Positions 37,469-51,900 of a DNA stretch of 64,000 nucleotides are shown one piece after another. The stretch is from the NCBI GenBank assembly GCA_013396655.1, contig WBMV01007809.1:1-64000 (forward strand). Reading direction: 5' to 3'. This DNA is from Campylorhamphus procurvoides (taxonomy: Eukaryota; Chordata; Aves; Passeriformes; Dendrocolaptidae). How positions within the stretch are numbered: position 1 is the stretch's first letter; each line of letters starts with the position of its first letter. The notes below the pieces were generated by a model. It made no database searches. It saw nothing but the letters and a program-made list of their open reading frames with translations, and was not told the DNA's origin. Both the position numbers and the translations under genes were made by a program.

Positions 37469-40400
37469 CCTGCCTGTGTTGTCTCTTTACAGGTACCAGC
37501 AATTCCACCTCAAAGGACAAACAGTATTTCAATTTTTTTTTATTTTTAATTGCCATAAACCATCCCTTTGCAAAATGAAATTAGGCAAATTGCACACATT
37601 GAAAACACACTAGGGAAAAAATTCTGAGATATCCTACATGGGACTATAACTACAAAAAAAACCCCCACTTTTATATTTCATAGAGGCAGTATTTTCTTCT
37701 TTCAAATTATAAACATCTTGATGACAGCAGTGCAGCATAAACAGGGAGATAAAACACAGCATGCCTCACATACTGGGGGGGAAAAAGGATTTCCTCTCTT
37801 TCCTTTCTTTCTTTCTTTGCACATATTTCTGGCATTCACTCCTTGTTCCTCCTCTTCCTTTCATTAAGGAAGATAAGTCATAGCAGTGAAGTTATAGACA
37901 CCTGTTTCCCAGTTAATTGAGAGTAAAGGCATTTTTACTATTTCCCTAAGGATGGTGCAGCTGAGACTGAAAATATTTCGTGTTCAAATAAATAAGCTTA
38001 GCTCTAGAGCTGCTAGGACGTGCTTTGCTCAGAGCCAAGCTCTCTTCAGAAGGATCTCTGCTCACAGAGGCTTCTCGGAAACACTTGGACTCCACATTTT
38101 GGGGAAAAACCACGTGAATGGCAAAGAAGGTAATTGAAAAGGTAACCAGGTATGTGTCACAGGCAAGGCAAACACTTACAGAGGGGAGGTAAGTTAATTC
38201 ACTGAAAGGTCAGAAGAGAATCAGGCTTTTGCTGTCCCTGTCCAGGGGAGACATATAATGCAAAGCAAGTAATTTGCTTTATAAGTGCCTTAAAAAATAG
38301 GCAACTTGTCCAAAAATGGCTGCAAAAGCAGCATGGAGAGCAAAGAGAGGGTATGAGTTAATGAATAAAGCATCAATTTGAGCTGAGTTCTGTTCTGTCC
38401 ATGTCTGTTTAGCTATTCTGAACATCCTGTTTCCCTCCCATCCTTCGATCTCCCTCCCTGTAAAATTCAGAGGAATTATGATCAGTGCAATCACAAAATA
38501 ATAATGATGGCATGGCTGTGGAGCTCCATGCTCTGGATTCCTGCCAGCAAAAAAAAGCTACACGTTATTACTTATGAAGGAATATCTCCTGGCATCTTAA
38601 ATTTCACTCTAATGGCAGAGCAAAAAAAAAAATTGGCCGAGAAATCAGAATATATCCCAGCACCACAATGCCAGCAAGCTTCTGCTGCAGCACCAGGTGT
38701 TGGTTTGACACAGACCCCCCCTAGGAAGGGAATTTCTGGGCCCAGTCCCTACAGCAGAGCAGGTGCAGCTCGAAAACCAGCTGGTTTTCCTGTGTTATTC
38801 TAAATATCAAATTATATTCTGTAGTTTAGGAGTACCTTACACAGTGACAGCCCATTGATGACAGCTCTGCTGAGCCGTCCCCAACCAGCTTTAACTTTCT
38901 TGGCATTTGGCATTCACTGTGCAAACAAAAAGCCAGCAGGGACAGGTATTGCCTGCCCCACCTTATGGCAGCAATGAGCCATTTTTGATTTTCAAACTTC
39001 CAAAAGCTTTTGGGGGGAGGTTTGAAACCAGAGCAGGAAATTTAACAATTGCCCTATTTGCTATACCCCTTTTGTGAATGGCTTTGAAATAACTCCCAGA
39101 ATGGAGAAGTCCACAAATAACAGATTTTAAAATGAAGAAATCCTCAAACACGCCCCCACAGCACCTAGATTTGCTTTAGCAGAAGAGTGAAGCAAATAAT
39201 CTCTCCCAAGGTCGTTGCTACGAATTAAAGTCGCAATTTATCAGAATGATTAAATTCCCCAAGGGAAGAACATAAATCTCCACAGTGTATGGGCCATCCA
39301 CATTAGCTCATTTCACACTCCATATTTCCATTAGCTGGCACTGGGGATTGTGCTCCCTGGCTCCATATGCTCCCAGAACTGCAGATTTAGGCAGCTTTGG
39401 CAGGTGGGCAATTCAGACCCGAATTTGGCAAATCTCTCCCCCTGATGTGACCTCTTGGTGTCAATTCTTCCCTGCCTTTGCCAGCAGGACACCACCCTGC
39501 TCTTGCATAACACCCTGGGATGGGATTTGTGCCTGAAATTGGGCAGAAACCAGTCTGTGCTCAGGTGAGAAAGGCACAGCTGGTGTTTTATTCATCTTGG
39601 GGCCGACCTTTAAGCTTCTCCTGTTGCAGAACACGCACTCTTTATGCTCCTTTTGAATCAAGAGGTGAAACCTTCTGATAGAGGTTGCCTGGGTATGTCA
39701 GTTTTTGTGAAAAGGAAGAATAACATTTACTTTTTATATCAGAGCAATGTCTTGGAGCACTTGGGAAAAGGCCCTCGTGCTCTTTAAACATGAAATTCCT
39801 CCTTTTGCCCCAAATTGCTGCTGCTCTCCAGCATCCACTGGTTTTCTTACGGGGTTTTCTTTGCAGATTCTAATGGAAGGATAACTGAACTGTGTTTGTA
39901 AAAAATGAAAAAAAATAAAACAAACCAAAAAACAAAACCAAACCCCACAAAACATCAAAGAGGAGCAAATGCTGTTTAACAAAAATAATAGCAAAGATTG
40001 TGGAGAATTGGCCATACTTGGTTGGCAGGTTGACTAGACCAAAAATGTTGCCTATTTTTATTTTACATTGAAAATGGGGAGTAAAAGGGAGGAGTGAGAG
40101 CCCCCTTTCACATGAGGTGTACCTGACTAGCTGGCAACATGAAGAGTGAAAATCCATCCATTTGTGTGTTCTAAAAGAGTTGAAATGGGTGTTTTGTTTG
40201 TTTTTATAGGCTGGAAGCAAATGGGGAGACATATTTTATCCCTTCAAAGACTTGAGAGTCTTTGATCCCTTTCTGTCTAGCACAGTTCCCTGGTACCCCA
40301 GGACTGTATGGCACAGGATGCAGGATTAGCATCACAGGAAAGTTTAGGACCACAGTGGCAGTCTTAGAAAGAAATGCTGCATTATAAGCCTGGTACTAAA

Positions 40401-43400
40401 GAAATTAAAAAGCTTTTCCAAACTCCCACTGCATCACATGATGCAGCCCAGGACACAAACTGGTTGTCAGCACATGCTTGCAATTATTTCACCTAATAAT
40501 TGCTTTTATGTCGAGGCAGGGATTCTTGTTCCTCCAAGCTCTACACTGCTAATATTGCTTTGATATAAATGTTCATCATGTTCTCCATATATAACCTTCC
40601 CAATTCCCCAATTGTTATTTGGACATGCAAAAGGAGGGGGCAAAAAAACCACCAAAAAAGGAGGCAGAAAAGCAACCAACAAAACATAAGAATTGGTTTG
40701 GCACCTTATTAATGCCTCCTTCAGGTATCCATACACGTCTCAATAAATCTCAGCCATTCTGGAGCACAGTATTTTTCAGCCTTATTATTTTCAATATTTT
40801 GCCTGTCATTTCTGAATGGTTGCTCCAAAATAAAAGCTTGCCCTTGAGAAGCAAGAAAAAGTTACTATATTTCCAGCCTGGATCACCTCATAATATAAGC
40901 ACTGAAATGCTAGGAATAATGTAAACTCCCCAGTAAAATACAATGATATAGTATACCTGGAAATGCCTCAGCTTAATAGGTGTTGTGCCATTAACAGTGG
41001 ATTTTATGGAAGCTGCTAGATGTAAATCTGTCAGGCAGACAAAGATTTACAGTAATATCCCCTGCAGTGGACAATTTTCATCACATTTAAGACTGTCAGG
41101 CAACTGGTGTGTTTTCCTCAGCCCCTTTAGGCGTGAAGGCCCTTTTATTTTATTTAAAGGCTGGCATGTTCACCTTCAGGCATTCTGCACTGACAGAGGA
41201 AGCTCTTCCCTGCCCTGTCCCTTTTTTTAAATCTAACCCAGAGCTCTGGGGACTTTGCACATTCTCACCAGTTCTTTCTCAGTAAGAACCTTATCCTATG
41301 TGTTGGCCATGAGGCAAACAAGACCCAAATTTATGGCATAAACAGTTTATGGCCCTGCATGGCAGGTTACAAGGGTAAAGCAATGTCTGCATTACAGTGT
41401 CTGCATATTCCCAGGATCCCAGGCATCTCCCAGGGGGACAGCAATGGGGTAAGGGCACTGAAAACCCTTTTTGGAAGGTATGAAAAGCAACCTGAAAAGT
41501 AAATACCCACATGGGATGCGTGCCTAGCAATAAGGATGACACAGGGAACAAGCACTTAGAGACAGTACACCCTTTCAAAATGTTATTCATAAAACATCCA
41601 TGCCTCGTATCCTTTCTTGTTTTCCTTTCTAAATTATATAAATATTAAAACAGAATTTTGAAAAAAAAATATTTCATGCAAAATCAAGGCTTTCTGGAAA
41701 CAAGTGTTGGGAATTTGAGTTAGACATAACAGTAAAGAGAAACAAGTAAGGAACCAAAACCCCCATTCTCCATCCCCTGCACCTTCAGGTGTGGAGCCAG
41801 AGGGGTCTGGAAGTCCTGGAGCTGAGCCTGGAAAGAAGGAGAAGGGGGTAATGCTGTTTGTGTTTGGTTGTTTCTCACCATCTGTATCTATTTTTGATTG
41901 TAAACAAAATAAACAGCCCCGAGCTGACACTGCTTTTGCTATTGACATGCCACTTCCTAAGTAAACTCCCTATTTTATGTCAACATGGGGGTTTTAATCT
42001 TATTTCCCTGCCCTGCTGAGGAGAGGAGATGAGAAACCAGCTGGTTGGGCACTGGAAATTCAGGCACAGCAAACCCTCCCTGAAGGATTTGGGCCACGTG
42101 TGCAGCAAAGACATTTCCTTACAGGTCTCCTTACAGTGTGCAGGTCTCCAAAGTGAGTGAGAAAAAAACGCTCAAACCCTTAAAGGGAAAAGAAAAAGAC
42201 TCTAAGTGGTTGCATTTCTGAAAAATGTGGTCAGCCTCATACCTTACCATCCACCCTATTCCTTTCTTCAGGAGCTGGTCCGTGCCAGAAATGGAGGTAG
42301 GTGGGACACTGCCATTTAAATCTGGTTTTATGGGAGGGTAAATTGTTAAAAAAACCCTGAAAACACTGTTGAAAGCTTTAATTCCTCCTGATGTGGTGCA
42401 CCTTTTACCCAAGAATTCATGTAAGCACATCCGAATTTTGGAAGCTTTCTCCCCATCCTTGGGATGAAAGAAGTTTCACAGGAATCAAACTACAGTAACA
42501 AAGCAAACCAGAGCTGTAATTATAATCACTATTACTCCTATCTCAGCTGTCATCAGTGGTATAAGAGCACAATTATATTATACACCACAGGTAACCTATT
42601 TGATGCATATTCCAAAAGGGGAAGACCTTTTTGCAACTCCTGCTAAACACAGAGTCTCACTGTGCTAATAACTGAGGCAAAATATCTCCACATCATAACA
42701 CTCCAAATGCAGGAAATCTCGAGCCAAGGAACTCCTCAAAAGCTGAGCAATTACAGGCTTGAATCCACGTCTGACCAAGAACTTCAAAAGCACCTGCTCC
42801 CCAAAAGGGAGCCTGTTATGTGCTTCCTGCAGAGAACCCCTTGTCTTCTACAATTCTAATTAATCTTTCAAGCTGCTTCGTTTCCAGCAGGCGAACACAA
42901 AATACCTGCATCTTCCAGGTTTGCCCAAACCAGGCTGCATCGTGCCATTCCCACAAATTCACTTTTGCCACAGAAGGCCATAAATAATTCACTAGCAACA
43001 CATCCTAAATAATGCTCCCCAATTAGCAGGGAAACATCCAGGACCAAGGAAACATCCAGCCAAGTGCATCCTTTGCTACTGAAATTAATAACTGCAATTT
43101 CCACGTTGAAACTATCTGCAAGATGAATTCCAATCCACGCAAGCAGCAACGTTTAAGCTAAATTAAAACTCTTTGCAATTTCACTTTTCACCACGATGTG
43201 CACTCCATTTAAAGGCTTTTCCTCTATTAAAGTTTCAGCATTTAAACCCCTCCTTTGCCAACAGCCTGCCAGACATCTCCTGTCACCTTCCCAGTGTGTT
43301 TCAGTGGTATTGAGCTGGGACTTACAGATCCCAGGACCAGAAGAGCCCATTACAATCTCAGTCTCTGCACAAAGTGGCTGAGTTTAAAGACACCAAATGG

Positions 43401-45430
43401 CAGCAGCTCTGCCCCATCCCTAGGTTGGTTTGCTCCAGTAATTAATGACATTTACAATTAAAAGTCTATCCTTTATTTTGATTTTTATAACTGTCTTAAC
43501 TGCATTGCTAGAACCCTGTAATGCCTTTTCCATCCAAAAGAGAGGCAGCTTCTTTTTGCAGCCTCCCCAACTTTGCTCCCCCTTCCTTCTGTGAAAAGAA
43601 GTTTGTGAAAATAGTTTCATGAAAATGTTTACAGGGGGAAATGGATCTCTTTGAAGTACCTTTGTATTTGAAGGTGAAATTTCCCAGGAAGCTTCAGTTC
43701 CCTTTCCACTATTCTGCATGTTTATTTTGTTCCATGTACAGCGAATAGAAACCGTCCAGTTAATAATTGTCATATATATTCACAATTACACACACACAGA
43801 AATTAGATTGATTCCCCAACCACGACTGCCTCCTATCTATAGTTAAAAACATGCCTGGACAAATGGCTTGCAATTCTTGATGCAACATGGAAGGAATAAA
43901 AAAAATATAAATTTCAAATAAATCAAAATTTCCCTGGTTTTCTTTTTTGCTTCAGGCACACCATTCCAAATGCAGCGTCAGATGTCCTAGAAAATAACTA
44001 CACAGCACATATTTGAGATTTCCTAGAGTAGCCAAATTAATTACAAGCAGAAGAATTTGTTGACACATGCCCGTATGAAACACGAAATTGGGGTCACTCA
44101 CCCAAATCAATGAAAAAAAACAAACACAGCTACTCAAAAGCAGTGACACCAACAGAGATATTCCATAAACATCACTCACATTCTACATCCATTCTTCGCC
44201 ATTTTCCCTGGGATGCTGTTTAAAGCCTCCTGGGATGGGATGGTCATAAATTTTGGCCATTTTATTGGTGAGCAATGGACACAAAAATATGAAAACTACC
44301 CAGTAACTTTGTGCTTTCCTTAGCAGAACCACTGAAACCTGCAGATCCAAGGATGAGCTGCAAGTCAGCATTTTCTGAGCCATTTGTAATTTTTGAAAAT
44401 TAATATATTAACCCATTTGAAACACGTGCACTACTTGTTCTTCTCATGATTCACCTTCACCCATCTGCAATATTTTATATGACCCTGCCTGGAATTCCAC
44501 ACGAGGTGTAGGAGTGGAGTCCCCTCAACTCTCTATATTTATTTGCAGAATCTGTTCCTGTATGTGTTGTAGCAATTTCTTCAGCTGCAATGTACTTAAA
44601 CTACTTTCTTCATTAGTCTGAAGAGATTTAGGGGAAGGAAAACAGGGGCAAGGAAACCATAAGGGAAAAAAAAACAAACCAAGAAACCAAACCATTCCTT
44701 TCTACACTTCTGTATTTACTGTTCACAGAAATAAAGGTTCTTGCTCTCTTCAGGCTGAACTTTGCAGACAAACTTGTTGTGGGTTTGGGTCACGAGTGCT
44801 CATTGCAAACCATGACTTTGGGTGCTGAGAAGAGCAATTAAAATTGAAAGAAGCAGGAGGAAATCAAGCAGGAAACTTCAACTGAGGGGCAAAAAAATAA
44901 ACAATTTCACGCCCATGAGCCTCCCAATAACTCTGCTGTGGATTCCTGCATATTTCTGTTCAGAGCACTACAAAAAGTGTTTCCACAAGAGTCTTTTGGT
45001 CAAAGGAACTCCACACTTGGTGCAACCTCTTTTATTAAGTGCTCGCCTTTTACATCTTACAGAACTGAGCCTGTGGACATTTCATAAAGCAGGGATTTAT
45101 TAAGTCACCTTTCAGCCACTGAAATCTCCAGAGCATTCATCCAGGACAATGACATTTTTATGTAGCCAGCAGCAAGATTATGGCTGGATACTTGGCTTCA
45201 AGTCTTTTACTTTAAAATAAATTTATAAAAAAAAGAAAAAGGGATTAACATACGAAAGATGGTGGGCAGCCATTTCATTCTTACTTTAAGATTTGCTGGA
45301 AGTTGTTGCTTCAAAAGCACTTTCATTACGTAAAAGCAAAACAAACCAAAAAACCCCAACAATAAATTTTGCTGAGTGAACTGTATCTCATCATCCACCT
45401 TGCAAATAAAGATATTAACAGTATTGGCAT
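37469..45430. other. Non-coding sequence
   Basis: About 8 kb. It contains a TTTC microsatellite at about 37795-37819, A/C tracts at 39900-39955, 40636-40690, 44666-44693 and 45330-45362, and an 18-bp-period partial duplication (ggaaacatccag) at 43030-43059. A splice-bounded 25-nt candidate lies at 42272-42296 on the plus strand. No gene was recognised. Confidence 0.5.
37795..37819. repeat. (TTTC)n microsatellite
   Basis: Consecutive tttc units with slight irregularity at the left end. Confidence 0.85.
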
Positions 45431-45431
45431 C

Positions 45432-45935
45432 AGGATTGATCTTTTAGGGACACAACTTGTACCCAGCAACTATTTCAATTCAGGGGACTGATCAGCACCC
45501 TTTGAGTCACATTTCACCCACCTCACTGTCCACTGCCCATATCTCCCCAAATTAGCCACATTCATCCCATTTCATTGCAAGAGGCACTTGGGGCAAGCTT
45601 GATTCACCAAGGCAAATCTCTGCTGGCTGGTTCTTGTTGCCTTCCTGCTCTTCACATCAGGACCATCAGCCTGTAGCTCCCTTGATCCCTTTTTCTCTTC
45701 CTGCCAACAGGTGTGAAGTTTTCATTCCTTGAGCAAATCACCATGACCTTCCCAAGATGATGTGCAGCACCCTGGCCAGCACCATCCATCAGCTCCTTTA
45801 GCAACCCTAAATACATCCCTTTTTGCACCCAGGGACTTGTCTAGGTCTAGTTTTCTCCCCACCAGGGCAGTGGATGGCACCTCCAGAGGAAGAGGGCTCT
45901 GCAGGGTCATCTGATCTTCACCACTGGCCATGCTG
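45432..45935 (-). mobile_element. CR1 LINE fragment, ORF2 reverse-transcriptase region (decayed, internal deletion)
   Basis: The plus strand gives the reverse complement of CR1 ORF2. Blocks such as tttagggacacaacttgt, atcagcctgtagctccc, ccttcccaagatgatg, catcagctcctttagca and gggacttgtctaggtc match the usual avian copies in order. A minus-strand frame reads RKLDLDKSLG then RVAKGADG, like the CR1 KLD..KS.GPD....RVL.ELAD block. The segment expected to encode the YLDFSKAFD motif is missing between about 45560 and 45590, indicating a deletion. Stops and frameshifts show it is dead. Confidence 0.85.
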
Positions 45936-48900
45936 GAAAGCAAAGAGCTGCCTGGCAAGTGATGTATGGCTGTCTTCAAATTGCTCCTCATTTTGATAAA
46001 GCAGGACAGGTCAATGGAGGCAATTCAGAATGGATAAAATCCTTCACTTAGCCAGAAAAGCAATTACATTTATTTCCCCCTGAATTTGTCACGAAGGGGA
46101 TCGGGAGGACTCGAAGCCAGCACTGCCACTTTAGAAACATTGGTGTGCCAAAATAAAGGCATCAAGAGCTCCCTGGGGAATAGATCAGGGTCTTGTTCAG
46201 AACATGGATTGCTGTTTCATCTCTTTCCTGCTCCAATCTCCAGCAAAAGCAACAGATTTGGGGCTGAAAGCAGTAGGAATAGCACTGGGGCAGTGGGAAA
46301 GATGGGGAAAAAAATGATTAAAATAAGAGCTGTCCTCCCACTCTTGACAGCTTCTTCAACTAGAATGTCACATAAACAGCATCCTGAATTGACTTCAGAC
46401 CTTTTCAATTTCTGATTTCAAGTGAAACCTCCTCTAAATGCCCACCCACTTGAAGAAGGGCAATTTAATTAATTCCCTGAAGATATATTTGAAGAGACAT
46501 GAGAGCCACCCCCTTAAGGGTAGGTAATATATGTTCTGTCTAAATAGGAGACTGGGGGAAAATACACCCAAAGGATGTTAAAGCCCATTTTGTGGCTGCT
46601 CTGTGTCATCTGAGGTTAACAAAGCAGCTAAGAATGAAGCTGTCCCATGAGCTTTAAATGGCTGCTAAAAGATCACCACTTTTTTTTTTTCCCCTTTTGA
46701 TATCACTTCTGACTGTTTCAGTGTCTCTGAAATTCATAATTCTATCCATGGTAATGTTATTTTTACCAGTTAGGCTGACTTGAAGAGGAAAACTCCTTTT
46801 TTTAACCCAAAACTCAGAACCAGACCAAAACTTAGGTAAAGATGATATTAGAAGAGGATGCAGAAATCTCCAGGCACCTGGACACCTTCAGCATATCCCT
46901 AAACACTCTGGACATCAGTCTTGAGCATAAGAAACCTTACACACTTAATTCTGGGCATCACACAACTCACACTTTGAACTTCCCTGGTCTTTAATTTTTC
47001 ACATCTTCTCTGATCTGGATTTTGCTGCTCCAGAACCATCAAAGCTCCTCATTAAACATTCAAAGGATCGCTAAGCCATCGGTCTACAGAAGGAGCCAAA
47101 ACTGCATTTACTTTCTCTTCTTTAATCTCCGGGACCTTAATTGCCATATTGACAAAAAAGAAACAGTTGTTTACCTTCTAAAGTCTCAGGAGTGCCTGCC
47201 AAATTAATCCTTTTAAGCAGTGTTTCTTCGGCTCCAGAAACAAGCAAGTAGCATGCAAAGCAGCAAGAGGCTCCCTTAAGAGGCAGTAAACACACATTCT
47301 GCTTCAAAATTAACCTTGACTATTATAACTTGTCAAAGATTTTTACTCTCCTCTTTCATATAGTCCAGAGGTCCCAAAAGGTGAGGGTTTTTTTTGTCCT
47401 CAAAGCAGCCAGGAGACTTTGAAACTCATCCAAAAGAGTTTTATTACCTAGATTCATGCAAGGGCCAAAACACACAGTGTTGTCTAAAGAGTGAGCTCAC
47501 AGAAAGCACAGAGAGAGCAGAATTATTTAGTATTAGACTCCTGACAAGCATGAAAACAACCTGCATGTTGTAAAACCAAGGAATTCTTTCCAAAGGCTGT
47601 GAAATAGTGCATAATACTAATGAAGTTGTGACTCTGTGTCCTAAAAGGGCTGTGCATTTTAGAGCACCATCATTTTTCCTTCCTGAGATTGAATTATCAC
47701 CCTCTCTGTACATAAATCCACATGAGCTGGAAGTTTGTGTATAAACTGGGTCTTGTCCTATAACTGAAACATTAAAATAAAAAAAAAAAGAGAGAATCCA
47801 GTTCTCTTAGATGATGCTTAAACTTCAGCTGCAAAGGAAATCAAATTTGCTGCAGAAACCAGGTGAGTGCTTCATGTTTCAGTGCCAAACTGGAAGCACA
47901 GTGATTGAGCTGCATGTTTGTGTGCAATCCTTGGAAGGATGGAAGAAGATGCAAGGTAGACTTACTAAAGGAATCTCTCACATTCTTCTCACAATGAAAA
48001 ATGTGAGTTTTTTCTGTCTATCTCCTCAGGCAAGCATAGTGCAGAAGGTTTCTACAAGCTAACTATTTAGGGTAGAGTGCCAAGGAACAGGGCTCTTCCC
48101 ATTCTGCCAATTCATGATGTCACTCCTCAAGACTATTGAAAGCAAAATAAGCTGGTTTGGAAAAACAATTGAGGACAGCATTTCACTTCAGAGTTGCTCT
48201 CCAGCCAATAATTGATCATTCCATTCTGGAAAAGCATGTCATTTTTACCCCACTGATCTTCACTTGAGGGATAATCTCCCTGTTGGCAAACAGTAGTGCT
48301 GGTCCCACTGCTTTTACTTTGGGTGGACCAGTGTCTACAAGGAGCTTGTCTAATTGTATTCATCCAAAAATCTCAGCAGCAGCCAAAGCCCACGTGCCTG
48401 AAATAGCTTTAACAGCAAACATTGGGCAGTAATGAAAGGAAAAAACCAAAACTACAAAGTTGGCATAATTTTCCTCCTGGTATCTCACAGCTTTCTGTCT
48501 GTGTGGACTTCTGCAGCTTCAGAGTGCACACAGCTATTTGCATTCCAGGCCAGCAAGCAGCAGGCTAAAAATAGTGCTGAAAATCCACTCTGTGGATACT
48601 GAACAGTGCTCTGGGAACTCGAAATTTAAGCCTATTTTTCCCCTAGCAATTACAGGCAATGCTGCAGCAAAGAAACCCGGGGCTTATCACTCCTTGCAGG
48701 GCGGTGTTTCTGTCTGCAAGAGGAACCACGAGTCTAAAATCCATATTAATGCCCCACCACGACTGTAGATGTTCCCTTCAGCTCCTTCCTGCCTTGGTGG
48801 CTCTCCCTTTGCCACAGCTGGAAACAAAGGAAGAGACAGAAAATGGAACTGCATTTGCCTTCCAGACACTGCCATTGGCCTTCAGCATTTCTAAAGTCTC

Positions 48901-51900
48901 AGGCAACTATTAAAAACCTTTTAAATATGGTTCCTTGTACAAAACCCCCTGCTCTGGACATTCCACTGTGCTAATTATGCACTGAGGAGTCTCTTTTAGG
49001 GATGTGCTGAGAAACCTGAATGCAAGGTATAAACCCAAAGAAGATCACCTTGGCAAAAGGCTGAAAAAGTACTGAAAAACCTGCCAGAAATTAAGGTGCC
49101 CATGGAGGTTTGTGACAGCAGAGGATTTCTCTAACAGGGAGCTTTTCAGACAGCTGGTGCTCATTGGAAATATTCATATTTTAATGTACAGGGCAAATGG
49201 TAACTGGGGCACAAAGTGGCATAGCCATTATGGTTAGGTTGGAAATATTCCCTCTTTCATTTTTCCTGAAAACAAGGCTGGTGTCCCCACCAGGAGCCCT
49301 TTCTAGAGGTCAAGGTTGGGTATCTCCCATCCCACCCACAGAAGAACACAACACTGAAGGTGTCAGCAGAACAGCCCTTCAGAAATGGAGCTGATGGTAA
49401 AAGGGTGGATCCCACACAGGGTTGGTTTCATTCAGCAACAGGTTTTGTTTGTAATTATTGAGAGGGAAAAGGATATATATTAATAAAACGGTTTTTAAGG
49501 AAAGCTTTCCAAAAAGCAGCTGTCTGGCTGGAGGCTTTGGCCAGTGCCTGGTCCCGGTGCCCAGCCTATGGGCAGGTGGCCCCTTACCCAGACCTTTATG
49601 GGATTTGCCTGCCAAACCTGAGGTACCCAAGTTTTAACTTGGTAAAATGAATTACTTCTACCAAAATCCAAGTCCCACACCCCCCCAGCTATTTGTGTCT
49701 TTGCTAGAGAAAAAGGAAAGCAGAAACTCTCAGTGTAGGAGTCAGCAGCATCAAAGTAGAGCTTTTTTTGGTTCCCCTGGATCCTGGGCTTCTTCCTCCA
49801 TGCCAGTTGTTTTTTAACCTGATACTGACACTAAATAGAAACGTCTTAGTTATTTTCAAAGAGAAGAACAAAGCCTGTGCCAGCATCCTGAGTTATGCCA
49901 TAAAGAACACCACAAGAGGAGATGTCTACAACACATGGGAGGTGCCAACAATACATGAAATATCACGCCTTTGTTTTCTGCGGGCCCCAAATTGACACCT
50001 CCAGGATTTTCCCAACCAACAGTGACAGGCAGACACTTCATCTCCTTTAATCTCCAGCTGGATTTGTATTATGCTATTTTCTCCAAAGTCTTGCCCTACT
50101 TTTAGTCATGGCAGGGCAAAAAAATATCCAAAGAGAATAAACAAGCTGTCTCTCCTTGAAAAACAAGAGTTATGTCCCAGATGGGATGAAGGTACAGAAG
50201 ACTCAAAGAGAAAGGCAAGTCAAGCTCACTAGATGGAGTCTCACAAACAATAACTTCAGGTTTTGTACCTGTGTGCCACAAGCTGCTTCCAGAATCAGGA
50301 AGGAAAATTAGGAATTTCCCCCAAAAAGAAACATTAGTATGCAAATTAAGAGTTGTAAAACTGGTTTCCTACCACGAGTCCTATCAGAATGTGCAAACCT
50401 GCAAGTTCTGTGGCTGCTTGTCCTAAAATATCAGAGACCACACATAAGAACAATTTTCATGTCTTAGTTCTCCTGCTATTGACCAAAACAATTAAAATCT
50501 TCATTAAGCTCCAGGCACACAGCTTCCCCTGCAAGTCTGGGACTATTTGGGTATCCAACCTGTCATAATCTGAAGACTTTTAGAAAGGCAAATGAGCACC
50601 AGGCAATGATTTTGCACTGATTCTGTCCCACTAAAAAAGAGAAACTGTTGCCATACAAATAATTGAATGTAAAATATAATTTAGTTTATTGTGGCCTTTT
50701 AGTCCTCTGCCCACAATGATTATACATACATACTCTGCCTACATTTTCCCTAGAAATGGAGCTAAGAAATGCCTTTTCTTTTGTCAAAGCAGGATGGCAA
50801 TTGTGCAAGTGCTCCCAGCAACAGTTTGCTCTGCAGAACAGAATAAAAAAAGAGCAAAGTTATAAACACTCAAACAGCATGTAGAGCATCGATGCTTTGC
50901 TTTGTCCTTTGAAAGATTTATTGCCTTTGAAGATCCTGCCTCTCAACAGTTCCCCACAGTAATGCTGCATAATGCTTGCAGGGGAAATAAATAATGAGAG
51001 CTCCTGAATCAGAGCTGACAGGAATTGAGTTTCCCTCCACTTTCCAGTTCCTCCCTCTGAGTCCTTTTTCCTCTACCTGGATGTGATGAGATGATGGGAC
51101 CTGTTTTGGGAAGTGCCAACCCACTGAGGTGTGGCCAGTGCAGTGGCTGTAAGAGATCTTGTTCCATTTATCATGCCATTTATTCATGAGTTTGCTGCTC
51201 CAAACATTCCGTTAGATAATTAAAGGTAAAGTGCTGCTGCAGGACACCACCTTTTAAAGGGATAACCTTAATTTTGGTGTTTATATTTCAATTATAAATT
51301 GTTGACGTTCAGGCAGGTTGTAATACTGATATGAAATCACCTTCTGCTGAAAGTGGTCCCACTGAAACTGGATCCACTGTCAGGAGGGTGTTGCTTCTTC
51401 CATTTACAATAAGATTAAAGAATTGGGATTTTTATTCCTTATTCCAAAACCCAAAGCAGATCTCCATGGGGGCTACTAAAATGCATTACTGGTGCTAATA
51501 TGTCCTGAAATATTGGAGGTATCTGGGTAAGAATTGGAAAATGAAGCAAAGAAACCTCCATGCCTGAAAGACAGAGTTACTAACCCTGCCTACATCCCAC
51601 ATTTGGGACTCCCAGGCCAGGTTTTGGCTCTCCCAGGTTTTTTTGTTCCACGTGTTCCTGAAGAGTTAGGCAGAATAATCAGAATGGAAGAACACCCTCT
51701 GAGCAGAATAAAAATGTCAGCTACTTTGCCATTCCTTTCCCCAGTTTCATTGATGCACAGGGAATACCAGGACAGGATTGATTTGTGGCTAAAAGTATCT
51801 TTGGAGTCTTTCCTCGGGTCCATCACAGACTTTGACCTAGAAGAAAATGCACTTCATAGGACAGGTCACCTGCTGTGTGTTCCAGTTACTTAAGTAAAGG

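Noticed and set aside
47811..47862. 52-nt plus-strand segment ending in ccag|gtgagt, open as MMLKLQLQRKSNLLQKP
   Set aside because: The donor is good, but the acceptor (ccagttctcttag) has a short pyrimidine tract directly after a poly-A run. Chance is the simpler explanation.
51534..51893. 119-codon plus-strand open frame with fairly protein-like composition
   Set aside because: No family recognised and no convincing splice sites or promoter. Kept only as a possible target for a protein search.
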